Positions 1 to 12,500 of a stretch of DNA of 64,000 nucleotides are shown here, in pieces (the stretch's first letter is position 1; each line of letters starts with the position of its first letter). The position numbers and the translations under genes were made by a program. Under the pieces are notes generated by a model that saw only the letters and a program-made list of their open reading frames with translations, ran no database searches and was not told the origin of the DNA. The DNA comes from Sciurus carolinensis (lineage: Eukaryota; Chordata; Mammalia; Rodentia; Sciuridae). The DNA is taken from contig NC_062222.1 in assembly GCF_902686445.1 (NCBI RefSeq), positions 134,795,035-134,859,034 of the forward strand. The letters run 5' to 3'.

Positions 1-437
1 TGACGTTGCCCTTAGGTTCCTGGCTTCTGCAGACATATCTCCATCCAAACCGAGTGGAGAGGAGGGCAGTTCTCCAACCAGGCTGCACACTGGAATTACC
101 CGCGAGGCTCTTCAAGCAAGACGAAAGCCCCGCCCAGCAGCAGGGTCAGAACCTGAGCACTGGATTGTCTGGATTGTCATGTAGGAGCACACAAGAACTT
201 CCTCCACACGCCTGACTTGGACTTCAGGTTCACAGCTGCTGATCAGTCATCCGTCACTCTTACAACTGGTGCTCCCCCACCAGCTTGTTCAGGGGCAGTA
301 GGAAGACTCGACACAAGTTTTATGTAATAGTTACAAGAAAAAGCAAAAAAGGCTCATAACTAATATTCATAAGTTATTTAATGGGAGCAGGGGCCAGGCA
401 CGATCCTGTTTAAACGGTGTATTAAAAGTTAACAGAG

Positions 438-515
438 GGACTGGGGATGTCACTCAGTTGGTAGAGGATTTGCCTTGCAAGCATAAGCCCTGGTTCTAAT
501 CCCCAGTACCACACA
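438..515 (+). repeat. ID SINE
   Basis: A tRNA-like body with A-box (CACTCAGTTGGTAGAGG) and B-box-like (GGTTCTAATCC) segments and the CCAGTACCAC end typical of squirrel ID elements. Moderately diverged. Confidence 0.8.
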
Positions 516-645
516 CCCACAAAAGTAAACAGAGGCATCTCCAAACTATCCTAGTTGACTACAGTGTCAGCCATTAGCTAACTGGGTTTTAACAAATTGT
601 GTTAAAATTACAGCCTTAGATTTCTATCCAAGGGTGAGGGGAAGA

Positions 646-1020
646 TGGCACTTAGGATCTGGAATGTCCTCCAAAGGTTCATGTGTTGAAGACTTGGTCC
701 CAGAGGGTGGCATCACTGGTAGGTGGTGGAAAACTTCAGGAAGCACAGCCTAGTTGGAGGAAGTAGCTCAAGGGATGGGGGCAGCGTTGAAGGGCTTATT
801 TAGTCCCCAGCCTTTCCTCTCTTTCTCTGCTTCCTGGCTGCAATGACGTGAATGGCCCTGCTCCCCCGACCCCCACCAGAGTGTTCTGCCTCACCACAGC
901 CAAGAAAGAGGAGCCAAGTGACCGTGAACTGAAACCTCCGAGAGCACGAGCCAAAACAATCCTTCCCTCCTTTGTTTTCCTTTGGTATTTTGTCAAAGCC
1001 ATGGAAAGGTCACTAACACA
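646..1020 (+). mobile_element. MaLR-type 5' LTR
   Basis: A 375-base LTR beginning TGGCACTTAGGATCTGGAAT and ending ACTAACACA, with the MaLR phrases 'ggaatgtcctccaaagg', 'tgcctcaccacag' and 'ggtattttgtcaaagc'. It pairs with the LTR at 2483-3409 around an internal region. Confidence 0.75.
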
Positions 1021-2482
1021 GAAAACTCGTACCAGGAGTGGGGTTGTTGATATGACTATACCTGACAATATGGTTCAGAAGCCTTTGGAACTAATACATG
1101 GGAGGAGTTGGGAAAGGTTTGGAGATACAGGATGGAGAAGGCTTAGAATGTTTAAGCAGTTTAATGGATGATTCTGATGTGAACTGGAAGACCAGAACAC
1201 TAATAAGAATGTAAAAACTATCCTCACCAGGTTTCAGATGGGAATGACAACTCCATTGGGAATGGAATAGAAGCTACTTGTTACATTCTAGCAAAGAACT
1301 TGTCTATATTTTGCCAATGTCCTGAGACTTTCAGTGAGGCTGAGTTTAAGGATAATGAACTAATTAGTATAATGGAAGAAATCTCAAGGCAGCACAGCAT
1401 TCAAGAGGTAGAAAGGGAATTGCTAGATTTATTGTGAGAATCAAGAAGGAAAAAAAGAGCATGAAATTTGAAAACTTTGCAGTTTGGCCAAGAAAGAAGC
1501 CCATGCAAAGCTGGGGCTGCAGAAAGCATGGCTGCTGGAGAGATTAGAGTCATTAAAAAGAAGTCAAGTGATTTACACTGGGACAGTAGGAAAGATGCCT
1601 TGGAGGAGTATCAAGAATTGGGCACACTCCACCCACTGCAGGTTTAAGGGCATAGAAGTATAAGCTTCTTTGAAAGATTTTGCTGTAAGAATAAAGTCCC
1701 TGGGCACCCTGCACACACAGGGCCGCCTAGGAAGTTGTTCCCCCAGGAATCATTTCACCATGTTCAAATGTCTAGGCATTCAGAGGTTCCACAGCTATAG
1801 TGCAAATGGGCCCAGTCACTGTTCCCGCTGGCAGCAGACCTTGGCATCGTCCCTGGTGCTGTTTTGCAGGTATGCAGAATGCAAGAGCAATTGGGTAATG
1901 GAGGCTTCCACTGAGGTTTCAAAGGTCTGGGAGGTCAGGCTTTGTGTGACAAGGTCAAAATTCCTCTGGGCAGCCTCTGAGAGGGAAAGGTGTGAAACTG
2001 TAAAAGTGAAGTTGAAGCTGCAATGGAAACCCCAGGAATGCCAGGAATGTGCAACATCTGTCAAGGGCAGCTGCAGGCAGACTGGTCATATGGGCTGCAA
2101 CCAGCAAGGCCACAGGGGCAATGCTGCCCGAGCCCTGCGGGGCTCACATCATGCCACTACACGCCCCAGGTGTTTGAAGTGGAGCCACAGGACTTGATGT
2201 TGCCCTGCTGTGCTTTGGTCTTGCTTGGTCTGGCCTTTCTTGGTATTCTTTTGTTCTACCCTGTGCCATTGTATGCTAGAAGTGTGCAGCTTATTTTTGT
2301 TCTGCCCTTTTTGTCGTTTTAATAGGGGCTTACAGATAACAGTTTGCTTTCAGTCTCAGATACTTTGGACTTGGGTTTTTGAGCAATGCTAGAACTGTTA
2401 AGACAATGGGAAGGTGAAGGTGGAGGTGGACTGGGTGAATTTGAATTGTGAGATGGATAAGCCTCCGGGAGCCAGGGGCAAA
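1021..2482 (+). mobile_element. MaLR internal region (non-coding ERVL-MaLR)
   Basis: It opens with 'accaggagtggggttgttga' and contains 'agcacagcattcaagaggt' and 'ggggcttacagataacag', matching the order of landmarks in THE1/MST internal sequence. A purine-rich tract (gggagccaggggcaaa) directly precedes the 3' LTR. No gag or pol reading frame is present, as is normal for MaLRs, which move with the help of ERV-L. Confidence 0.7.
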
Positions 2483-3409
2483 TGTTATAGTTTGAATCTG
2501 GAATGTCCCCCAAAGTTTCGTGTGTGGGAAGTCTGGTCCCCAGCTGGTGGTGCTACTGGAAAGCGGAGACCTTGGGAGGTGAGATCAAGTTGAAGAAGTA
2601 GCTCATGAGCTTTGAAGGGTGTCTTGTTCCCAGGCCCTTCCTTTCTTTTTCTGTGTCCTTGCTGCCATTGTAGAGGAACAAACAGATGAGAACAGTGGGA
2701 GCACGAGGTTAAGAGAATAATTCTATAAAAAGAGCCCACTGGGTTGACTCCCCACATGCTTTCTTTGCCAAAAAGCAATCTGCCTGCAGCCCCGCCTGAC
2801 CTGAGGGGACAAGAAATGTCACATTCCTCAACAAACTGAGGCAGTGGGCGGAAGGCCTGGCAGACAGTATAGATAATGAATGCAGGGGTGAAGATGAGGG
2901 CTGGTTATCAAAGAAGACGGGTTGCTCGCTGTTCACCCAACACCTGCAGGGATCAGACTTCCCAACACTAGCAATTACCCCTGTGCTGCTCCTTCCTGCC
3001 CTTGGGCACACAGGAAAGAAAGAGAAGGTCGGGGATGGATTCTGGGGGCCTATAAAAAAGCAAGACATAACCTCTCCCACGGGCACCGGATCTGGCCCCA
3101 CTTCTCTCCAAGGAAGTCTCTGTCTCTCTTAAATAAAACTTGTTTTCTACACTTGCCTCAGTGTTTCTTGGTGTTTGATCTCCAACATGGGGGAATGAGG
3201 ACCAACTCTGATCTCCAAGACTGGTATCAACACAAGGTGAACAGCTCGGCCCCACCACACGCTCACCACGTGCTCTGCCTGCCACAGCTGAGAAACAATG
3301 GAGCCAAGTGACCATGGACTGCAACCTCTGAAACTGGGCCAAAATAAATCCTTCCTCCTCTAAGTTGAATTTTTCGGCTATTTTGTCACAGCACTGGAAA
3401 GCTAATACA
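2483..3409 (+). mobile_element. MaLR-type 3' LTR, split by another LTR
   Basis: It starts TGTTATAGTTTGAATCTGGA and ends GCTAATACA. The halves 2483-2668 and about 3235-3409 resemble the 5' LTR, and the middle is foreign sequence. Confidence 0.72.
2669..3234 (+). mobile_element. retroviral-type LTR (ERV1-like) nested in the MaLR LTR
   Basis: About 565 bases beginning TG and ending CA, with a TATA box (TATAAAAAAG, 3051-3060), a poly(A) signal AATAAA (3132-3137) about 80 bases later, and a downstream T/G-rich stretch, as in gammaretrovirus-like LTRs. No internal retroviral genes accompany it, so it is a solo LTR. Exact ends and the target duplication are unclear. Confidence 0.55.
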
Positions 3410-4149
3410 GCCAGTGACCTGCAGCCCACTCAAGTTCCAAGTTCCCTCAGTGGGTCTGAGCTCTAACTCACAAGATCTGCAGCCTCAGGTCTGCACCCCT
3501 CACGTCACTGACCTGGTGATGCAGGTCTTTGCTGATCTTGCTATTTGAAATGACACCCTTTCAACATCCCTTCACATATGTATGCACAGACCGGGTTGGA
3601 TTCTGTTTACTGGCCACAACTGACTTGTCCCTCAGCAGACATCACCATTCAAGGTGATTATTCCTGCTCCTAGATTCCACTTTCTCTTCCTTTCCCTCTC
3701 CATCACCAATTAGTGAGTGAGTACTTACTGTGTGCCAGGTACTACAATAGGGGCTTTACAATATTATTTCTATTATCCACAACTCTGCAAGACAGATATT
3801 ATTCCCAGTTCACAGGTGAAAAATGAAGAATTACAACAAAGGTCTTGCAGTCAGTAAGGGACAGGGTATGCCCACCCCCCAGATACAAGTAGCAACTAGA
3901 TTAGTCACTTCACAGGAAACAGAACTGATGTGTTACATGCTTATGACTTATGGTTACATCAGCAGGAAGTCAAAAGCTCCCAAACATTTAATGTAAGCAC
4001 ATCTGCAATGAACAGTGTAAATTATCTTCATGGGGTCATTTAAGAGCAGAGTAGCCTTCTCTGATGACCAGCCTTTGTAACTTGCATAGCTAACTTAAAG
4101 TGCTAACAGCTAGTTACAGAAGCTATTTCAAAGCATGCATTAACAAAAA
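3410..4149. other. intergenic, no gene; MIR remnant
   Basis: No coding signal. 3705-3870 resembles an inverted MIR ('tactgtgtgccaggtact ... cagttcacaggtgaaaaatg'). The remainder is AT-rich unique sequence leading to the predicted TMEM128 3' end. Confidence 0.5.
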
Positions 4150-4732
4150 TGCACAAAAAAGTTATAAAAATATTTTATTTAAGTGATAGAAGAAAAATTA
4201 TACATACTTAAAAACGATTAAAAATTCATGCTAAAAAACTATTAAAAATGCTAAAAAATCAATAATTTATACAATGATAAAATCCAAAGTGATGGGAAAA
4301 CACAAAATACTTTCATTTGTTCCTGCCACCCAACAAAACTATTATAAAAATGAGTTATATAGTAATTACTAGAGTTGGGTTAAAGGCACAAGACAACATA
4401 ATTCCAGTCACTTGATACAATGAACTGCTATCTCTTAAATTCAGGAGAGTTTATTTAAAATACTGGGAGCACATCCAAAGATTCAAACAGATTAACATTG
4501 CAAAACAGTTACTTTCTAATAAAACAGACTTAAAAATTCAGTCATCACTAGAGTCTGAGAATATGCAAGTGAAAGATAATTTATTCTGCTTTGAACAACA
4601 GAGAGCCCAAGTTATAGCTTTTTCCAGCAGCCCACCTGCTTGGCAGGAACGAGGACACACTGCAGACCTTCCCACTATCCACCGGCAAGCTGGGCATCTA
4701 ACTATTCACTTTAAATTTCCATGTCCTCAGAT
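4150..4732 (-). other. TMEM128: probable TMEM128 3' UTR exon
   Basis: On the minus strand a strong acceptor (CTG, ten T, CAG) ends at 4733, about 700 bases after the exon-4 donor. The sequence that follows has no long ORF and reaches AATAAA at 4179-4174, which would place the 3' end near 4150. This assignment rests on splice and poly(A) signals only. Confidence 0.55.
4174..4179 (-). terminator. candidate TMEM128 poly(A) signal
   Basis: A canonical AATAAA on the minus strand lies in an AT-rich stretch downstream of the TMEM128 stop. It is the best-placed hexamer for the predicted 3' UTR exon, but other AT-rich signals nearby cannot be excluded. Confidence 0.5.
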
Positions 4733-5442
4733 CTGAAAAAAAAAACAGCATTTATGTCCCAGGTAAAACAACTTAAGTTCATGAACTTAACATTAAAAGC
4801 ACAATGCAATCTATGGTGCTGCAACATCACCCGCTCTCCCTGGCCACCAGCAGGGCGTCAAGAGCTCACTCAAAACGAAACAGCCACTGAAGACCTTCTG
4901 GGCAGCGGAAGGAGAGGGGTGAAGTTGGTGGGAGGAGAGGGTGTGCTGTGGCCAGAGAGTGACTCAGAGCTGCTCGAGGTGTGGCATAGCCACAGGGATG
5001 AGGGCCTCTGTCAGGTGCCCACTGATCCCTCGACACGGCACGTCTGGGAGACAACGTTTACCTCACCAGTGGCATGGCACTAGCAATATTTTCAGACTGG
5101 CAACAAGGAGATTGATTATTCCATTTCTTCTTTATAAAATTTTTTCATATAAAACGGCCTCACATGTGAACTAATTTATATTGGAAGGTGCAAATGCCAT
5201 CTTTATGAAGTCTTAGGCAGGTGCCTTCTCTAAAAGCAATCTCTTAGAACTAAATCTTACAAAAGCAAAGAGGTCTCGGTCCCTTTCATCTCAGAGATCA
5301 ATGGGGAGACGCTCTGGCACAAACATGACTGGACTAATTCTCAAGTAGCCAGTTACAGAAGTGTCCACTGAAAACTGTCTTGAGAGACGTACTCACAAGT
5401 TCATTATCAGAAACAACAGTCCAGATAGCTTACCTTCCGAAG

Positions 5443-5542
5443 TCATCCAAGGAGTGAGATGAACATTACGACTCCCATAAACTGGGTAAACAATAAAAAT
5501 GGAGTGAAAAATGACCACACGTTCCATAAAGCAACGTTGAAG
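5443..5542 (-). CDS. TMEM128: TMEM128 coding exon 4 with stop
   Basis: Acceptor CCCTTCCAG precedes 5542. It codes [18 protein letters not shown] and [12 protein letters not shown], then TGA at 5445-5443. The exon runs nine bases past the stop to 5434, where GTAAGC forms a good donor, so a spliced 3' UTR exon is expected. Confidence 0.94.
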
Positions 5543-6527
5543 CTGGAAGGGACCAAAAAATAAAGAGTTGACGACGGTAACGACCATCTATATGAACATA
5601 CGTCACTCTAGGACGGGGAGCTGAGGAGCTCAGTCTGAGAGCACTCGTCCAGCCAGCAACCTCCTACGGCCATCCCAGGCTCCAGCTCCAACTGAGGCTT
5701 GCTGGAAAGGAACGTCTACGTACACTTGGGAACCTGCATGATTCCTTGAAGAAGTGCTTGGACCTAGAATCCCAAAGGCCTCCAGTGGGAGCTGCCACAG
5801 CTTATCAGAGACTGAAGGCCCTTAAGGCTGGTGTCCACAGTGGACCATGACTTAAATTGTCTGTGGCCTGCTTTTATGACCTCACACACTACCAAACTAT
5901 CACAGTAAAAAAGACAGAAGTACAAAAATTAATCATTCATAAGAAGCTATCGAATATTCACTGAGAAAAAAAATTATTTCTGTCACCAAAGTAAAAATGG
6001 AACATTTTCTAAGTGTAAATGATTTTCAGTAACTGAATTTATAAGAGCAGATGTTAACAGGGAAAACTATACACAAATGAGTATTTCAGACAGTTATTGG
6101 TTTTAATGTGAAATACTTTCATAAATATGAATTTTAAATAACCATAATCCCACTGGTCTAAAAAGTAATTTAGCATTCCTTGGGATGCTCTTAGCCTCAG
6201 GATAAAAAGTAAAGTAACACACTGGAATGTCCACATCACCGAAGGGTTAATAACTGCCACATCACAATGCTAATTACTCTTAAACTCCAAATGAAATCAA
6301 GCCATAGAAAGAATATTTAAACTGAATATGTATAAAGATGTATGACTTCGCCAAAATCAGAATTCAATTAATATAAAGAAAAAAGAAAACTAAAAAGGTC
6401 CACACCATACATAAGAGTGGTTTTCTCCCTGACTGGAAGGATTATGGAATATATTCTTTCTGGTTTTCTGTAATTTCTACATTTTCTAGATTTTTCTTCA
6501 ATGGCCAAGTATTACTATTTTTAAACA

Positions 6528-6558
<31 letters not shown>

Positions 6559-9500
6559 CACTGCTTTTCATTGAGTACCTACCCATGAAGAAGGATATTC
6601 ACTGTGGAGTTGAGAATAAAAATAACTGAGTGCCACAGCAGTGACCTGGCTAAGAAGACCCTGTTTGACTGTGCCATGGAAACCACATACCACCTAAAAG
6701 AAGACACCTGTGTGTATCACTATGGAAGAAATCCAAACGGCCTGGTGCTACTGGAGAAAAAGCGGGAAAAGGACAGTTCTTCCTCAGTTATCTGTGGGGA
6801 ATCGGCTGAAGACCCCCAGGTACTCAAGTCCTTTGCATTAAATGGTTTAGAATTTACATATAACTGAACACAACCTCCCATATGCCTCAGATCATATCTC
6901 CAGGATTACTCAGAATACCTAAGGCTATGTAAGTGCTATGTACATAGTTTGTTATACTGTATGTTTAGGGAATAACGACAAGAAAGGAAGTCCATACACA
7001 TTCAGTAGCAACACTGTTTTCCAGTTAGAGGCTGGTTGAAGCTGTGGATTGGGAATTTGTGGAACAGAGGGTGACGGTACACCACTTTGGAAAATAATTT
7101 GGCACTATTCACTGAAACTGGAGGAATATGTACCCCATGGTCCAACAATTTCATCTCTGAGTGCATACATATATACCTGACCTACGTGCAGGTGCCCCAA
7201 GAGATACAGACAAGAATGTTGCTTACAGCATCCTTCATAATGATCACAAATTGCAAACAATCTCAATACTGTCAACAGTGGAATAAATTAACTAGAATTT
7301 GATTATAAAATAATAGAACATTGAACAGCAATAAAAATTAAAAACTGTTATGAGCAACAATAAGAATGAACTATATATGATGCTACACACATGCAGTCAA
7401 ATGTAAGAGTACATACTATATCAATTCATTTCTATACATTTAAAAAATTAGAGTGTTTAAGCCAGACACCATGGTGTATGCCTGTACTCCCAGCTACTTG
7501 AGGTTAAAGTAGGAAGGTTGTAAGTTCAAGGTCAGCCTCAGAAACTTAGTGAGACCCTGTTTTAAAATTTTTAAAAAGAGCTAGAGATAAAATTTTTAAA
7601 AAGAGTTAGAGGTGTGCGGTTCAGCAGCAGAGTGCTTGCCTAGCATGTGCAAAGCCTTGGGTTCAATCCCCAGCATCCACAAAGGTGTGCAAAAGCAAGC
7701 AGTCGCATGAGGCTGGGAGAACACTCATCTGTGGCAGGAGATGGCAGTGACTGGGAGGGGCAGGAAGCTGTGGCCAGGATGTGGCTCGTTTTTCCTCATC
7801 TGGGTGTGGCTGACACCAATGCTTGTTTTGTGATTAATTTGCTCAGCTGTATGTTTGTTTTTTCTACTTTTTTGTATATATTGTACATCACAATGAACAA
7901 GATTTAAAAAGCAAAATGGAGAATGTGTACAGAACATCACCATTTGTTTTAAAAAACTAGGTACATAAAGAGGGAAAGAGATGCTAAAGGCAGAGAGCCT
8001 GAAGCACAGGAATGACCAAGAGATTATTTTCTATTAAACCCTGGTTCCTCTTTTCGGTTTTGAAGTACACATCATTATCTGATCAAAAAAAATTGTTTTT
8101 CACTTATATCCATCATTTCAAAGTTAACTTACCAAATTCCTGCTGCGATAAAACTCACAGTTGTAACAGGTATCAGTGTTGGATACTTGACATCATACTC
8201 TTCAATTCCACGATACCACTCCAGGTAGACTATGCAGTAAAACGCAATTGACAAGCTCACAAGCAACAAGGCCCCGCCAAAGAGAAACCAGCTGGGGGAG
8301 AAAAACAAGGCAAGGGTTGCAGACAGTCAGCAAGTTAGCAGGCATCGAAACAGCTTCGCTAACAGTCTAAATGTCAGTTTCTAGAAGAAAGTCAGCCAGA
8401 GAAGGGTGCAGAGGGGCCTACCATTCCACAACCTTGGCTTTCAGAACGTCTCAAGTCACTGGGAGACGGAGAGAAATGAGACTCATGACTCATGGGTTAA
8501 AGAGTGAGAGTTTACACATATGCATTTATATGTATGAGGTCAGCCTGGGCAATTTAGCAAGATTGTGTCCTCAAAATAAAAAAAAAGGCTGGGGTGTAGT
8601 TTGGTTGTAGAATACCCTGGGTTCAATCACTGGTAGTAGGGGAAAAAAATACAGGAAAGATAGTAGTTTTCTGATTGTTAATGAAGATTCTCAATCAAGG
8701 AATACTTGAAGTCAACTATAGTGAATTTGAGTGTTTCTCATAAAATATATCTAAGTTTACAAACAAAACAAAACAAAAAAAGCCTTCCTGCAACACTTTG
8801 GGCTTGAGTACGTCCCCAGAGGGCTGTGTGCTAGAATCTGGGCTGCTCTCCTGAAGACGTGGCGGAGTCCCGACTGCCCTAGGATCAATGACTTTCTTGC
8901 AGGTAAGTTCTTGCCCTCAGGATGGACCAGGTTACCTCCAGAGCAGGCAGCTATAAAACCAGCACCTCTACTGGTCCATCTCTCACACTCCATCTTCTGC
9001 ACACTCACTTCCCCTTCTACTTCTCCACCATGTAGAGACACAGTCAGGGGGTGCCAGGCTACTTGGAATCAAAAACCAGTCACCAGAATTGCTAGCCAAA
9101 TAAACTTCTTTTCTGAGTACATCACCCAGCCTCAGGTATGTTGGTATAGCCACACAAGCAAACTAAGAGATCTATCTCTGAATACCTGCTATTCTCCCCC
9201 AAAGGAGTATCTTTTTGCTCCCTGTCAATTCCACCTAAGACCTGACTCAGCCTGTGTGAGGCAGCCTTGACAGCCCTTCCTTCAAGCAGCCCTGGTCATA
9301 AGAGGAGGTCAGATTTAGAGAGTGAAAACCCTTTTCATCCCCCCAGCTCAATCCAAACCCCCACTATCCTTCGCTTGTGTATGGGAAGACTGGCAATCCA
9401 TGTTGACGAGAGGGAGAGCAGATGGCTACAGTGGTTAAGGTACCAAGGCATTGGGTGGGCTCCCAACAATGGCAAGCAAGGCCCCAGGCTTTGTCAGGGT

Positions 9501-12500
9501 CTTTTGTGATGGCGCAGTTCTGGGAGTCAGAATCAGAGCAGGCAATCCAGTGCAGGGGTTCTGAGCAGACTTTGAAATCTGCCGGTCTGGGACTGAATCA
9601 GATCCAACATGACGAGCATTGTGACTCAGGCCAAAATGACTATCCTCCGTGAGCTGCAAGAATACTGACCACACTGAACTCATAAAACAGCTAGGAGAGT
9701 TAAAGAAGGTGTTGCACAGAGCTCCTCGCACACCTAGCCCTCAGTGTGATTATTATTATTCTACTCTTCTTGTCTGTGAGAAAAACATTTCCACTTCCTC
9801 TTCAGAGTCCTCAAAGGCATCTCTTTGTGGAATGCACACTCTCAAAGGGAGACTCCACCAAGTGAAGAAATCTGATCCTACTGTATACATAAAGCAGAGA
9901 TAACCATACGGTGCATAAGCAACTATTACTTCATCCATGGTACTGAACCACCACAGGGTAGAGGTACAATCAGGAAAAAGTATCTTGAAAAGGTTGCACC
10001 TGCGCGGTGGCACAAGGGCTGGAGCTTGGGCTTGGCAGCATCTCCTCTGCCCTCCGAATCCTTCCTCCACTCATTCACAGCCACCCTAGCAGGTTACTCT
10101 CTCCAGGTATGGTTAAAATAAAAAATAAAAAAACAGATTTCTAAAACTTCCTGAACAAAATCTAATACTGCAAGCCAGTGGTTCTAAATCTGGGCTGTAC
10201 ATCAGTCCCCTCTGCATATTCTAAAAGAAGCTATCTTGTTCCATTTCCAAAATTCTAGGTCTGAGCAAAGTTCAGAATATCTGGGATTTTAGTTTAAGTC
10301 AGGTTTCCATCTAACCCCACACCTGATTTTGACAAACACAACTACAGTTTAAAAAAAAAAAAAAATACTGATTTCCAAAGCATCATGAGTTTGGTTTAAT
10401 ATTGACCCATCTCTCTCATTAGAATGTACAGTCTTCTGACCCTATGCGAACTTGAAGAATCCTAATGCCTCAATTCTGAACTAGGCTAATGCAGGGGGAA
10501 AAGAAATTAGCTCAGGTGTCAAGGAACAAGCCGCTTTGGAAAAGCAGAACTCCCCTGTAGTGCCCCAAATGGCCTCTCATTCCACGGCTGCTTGACTCCC
10601 CACTCCAAGTCCCGACCAAGGCCCAATGCTACTCAAAATCCTTAGCCTCCAGGCACGCATTTATGCCTTTTTCCCTCTAAGATGACACTTTAGTTGAGAA
10701 AAGGCCTATGACTTCAACTTCCCTCCATCCACACACCCTGGTACCCACGTCTCTGTTGGCTCTGCCACACAACAGTATGTGGTTCCAGGCACTTCACTCA
10801 GGGCTACAGTTGCACTCAAACATAGTCATTTCTCAACCTGCCATTTCTTTATAGAACTAAGAACACCTAATTTAAGGTTGCAAACAGAGAAATTCTCCCA
10901 TGTCTCCTCAATCCTCGAAAGGTCTACCTCCTGAGGTTGGGCCAGCTAGGCCTGCCTAGGCACTCCCATGTATCCTGTGCACACGAGGCCTTTTCATGTG
11001 TCTGCTGCCACCTAGAATGGTTTGCTGGAGGACGAGAAGTGCAAGTTCATCACCGGCACCCACAGCCAAATTCTCTTCTAAAGTATTTTATGATTGAAGG
11101 AGCAACTGCTACTGGTGGCATTTGAAGTACCCACCCTCTTTTCCCATCCTAAGTTGTAAACCAACTGAGAGGAAGGACTCAAGTTGCTGCAGATCAAAAT
11201 GTCATCTTTGTTACTGATGGAGCTGCAGGAAGCACAAGGCTTTGGTAAGCAGTGACAAAGCCTTGCCTGATACTGAAACCCACAGACTGACTGACTTAGC
11301 CACAACGGAAACCTCAGGACCTCCTGCAGGGCTGCCTCCATAAAACCAGAGCACAGAAAGACCAGAACCTGTGCTTCTGGAGCAGCCAACTCCCAAGAGG
11401 AGGAAGTGAATGCACTACATTCATTCAGTTCTGTATTTCAAACCCAAGTGGGCAAGTCACACCAGCTCCCAGGAAGGAATGAGTGGAATGAAAGAGCAGG
11501 AAGACAGGAGTGTTTAAGGAAGACCCTACTCATGGAAATATGGAGAGGAGTAAGCTCTCTCCTGCCAATCGTTTAGAGTGCCCTGTGTCCACGTCCCCCT
11601 CTCCACTTGCTCCCTCTCCCTTCCTCCTCCTCCAGCAGTCACTGGTACTCCTGAGGCCTCTTGAGGGAATGTGTCCTACCATGACTGCACAAGGCCACAG
11701 TCCTGTCTGCTTCTCTCCAGCCCCACTGGTACTCCCAGATAATGATCTTCACCTTCTAAGCCAGCCAGCCCTCCAATGCCGGCTCTGACACTCGCAGCGT
11801 CACGCCTCTTCCCGCCATCCAGGGTCCTCCACGTCATTCCCGTGTTCAGGAGGGCCCTGGGGTATAACTGCACGACCTTCCACTCCACTTCAATTCCTCA
11901 GATCACACTAAGGGGTCTCAGTTTCTGAGAATGAGGGGCTATTTGACATCTGACCTGGCCACAAAGCTCCTGGCTCCTCCCCCTGGCGACCTCTGCCATA
12001 GCTCTAACTCCGTCACACCCTCGAGGTTCCTGCCAGCTGCTACGTACTCTCTGGAACACACCCAAGACCTGGCTCTCACGCCCTTCTTCCAGTTCTCCTG
12101 CACTCTGTACTCAAGACCTTCAATCATTCTTCCTGATTCCTTTCTTCTCCAAATGGGTTTAAGGCCTTAAACTCGCTACCTTCCTCATCCTTTAAAACGC
12201 ACACTGAAACACTTTCCAGTTTCCGCCCACTCTGCTCTGCGTGCCCAGAGCAACGACCCTCTTATTTGTTTTGCTTTATTTTCCCTAGTTTTTTCCCTGA
12301 GATAAAACTGACAAATTTAAAATTTGGGTGGGGGGGTTGGAGGGTACTGGGAATTGAACTCATGGGCACTCTACCACTGAGCTATATCCTCAGCCCTTTT
12401 CTCTTATTTTACTTTGAAACAGGGTCTCACTAAGTTGCAAGGCTGGCCTTGAACCTGCAATGCTCCTGTCTCAACCCCGAGTAGCTGGGATTAAAAGTGC

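Noticed and set aside
1..640. OTOP1 exon expected on this side of TMEM128
   Set aside because: Human gene order suggests OTOP1 lies to the left, but no GC-rich or otopetrin-like coding sequence is present here.
1670..2197. 175-codon ORF inside the MaLR internal region
   Set aside because: MaLR internal regions are non-coding and the peptide shows no gag- or pol-like motif.
4838..4862. Second CTCF-like site (CCACCAGCAGGGCGTC)
   Set aside because: It departs from the core at the GGC positions, so it does not meet the consensus.
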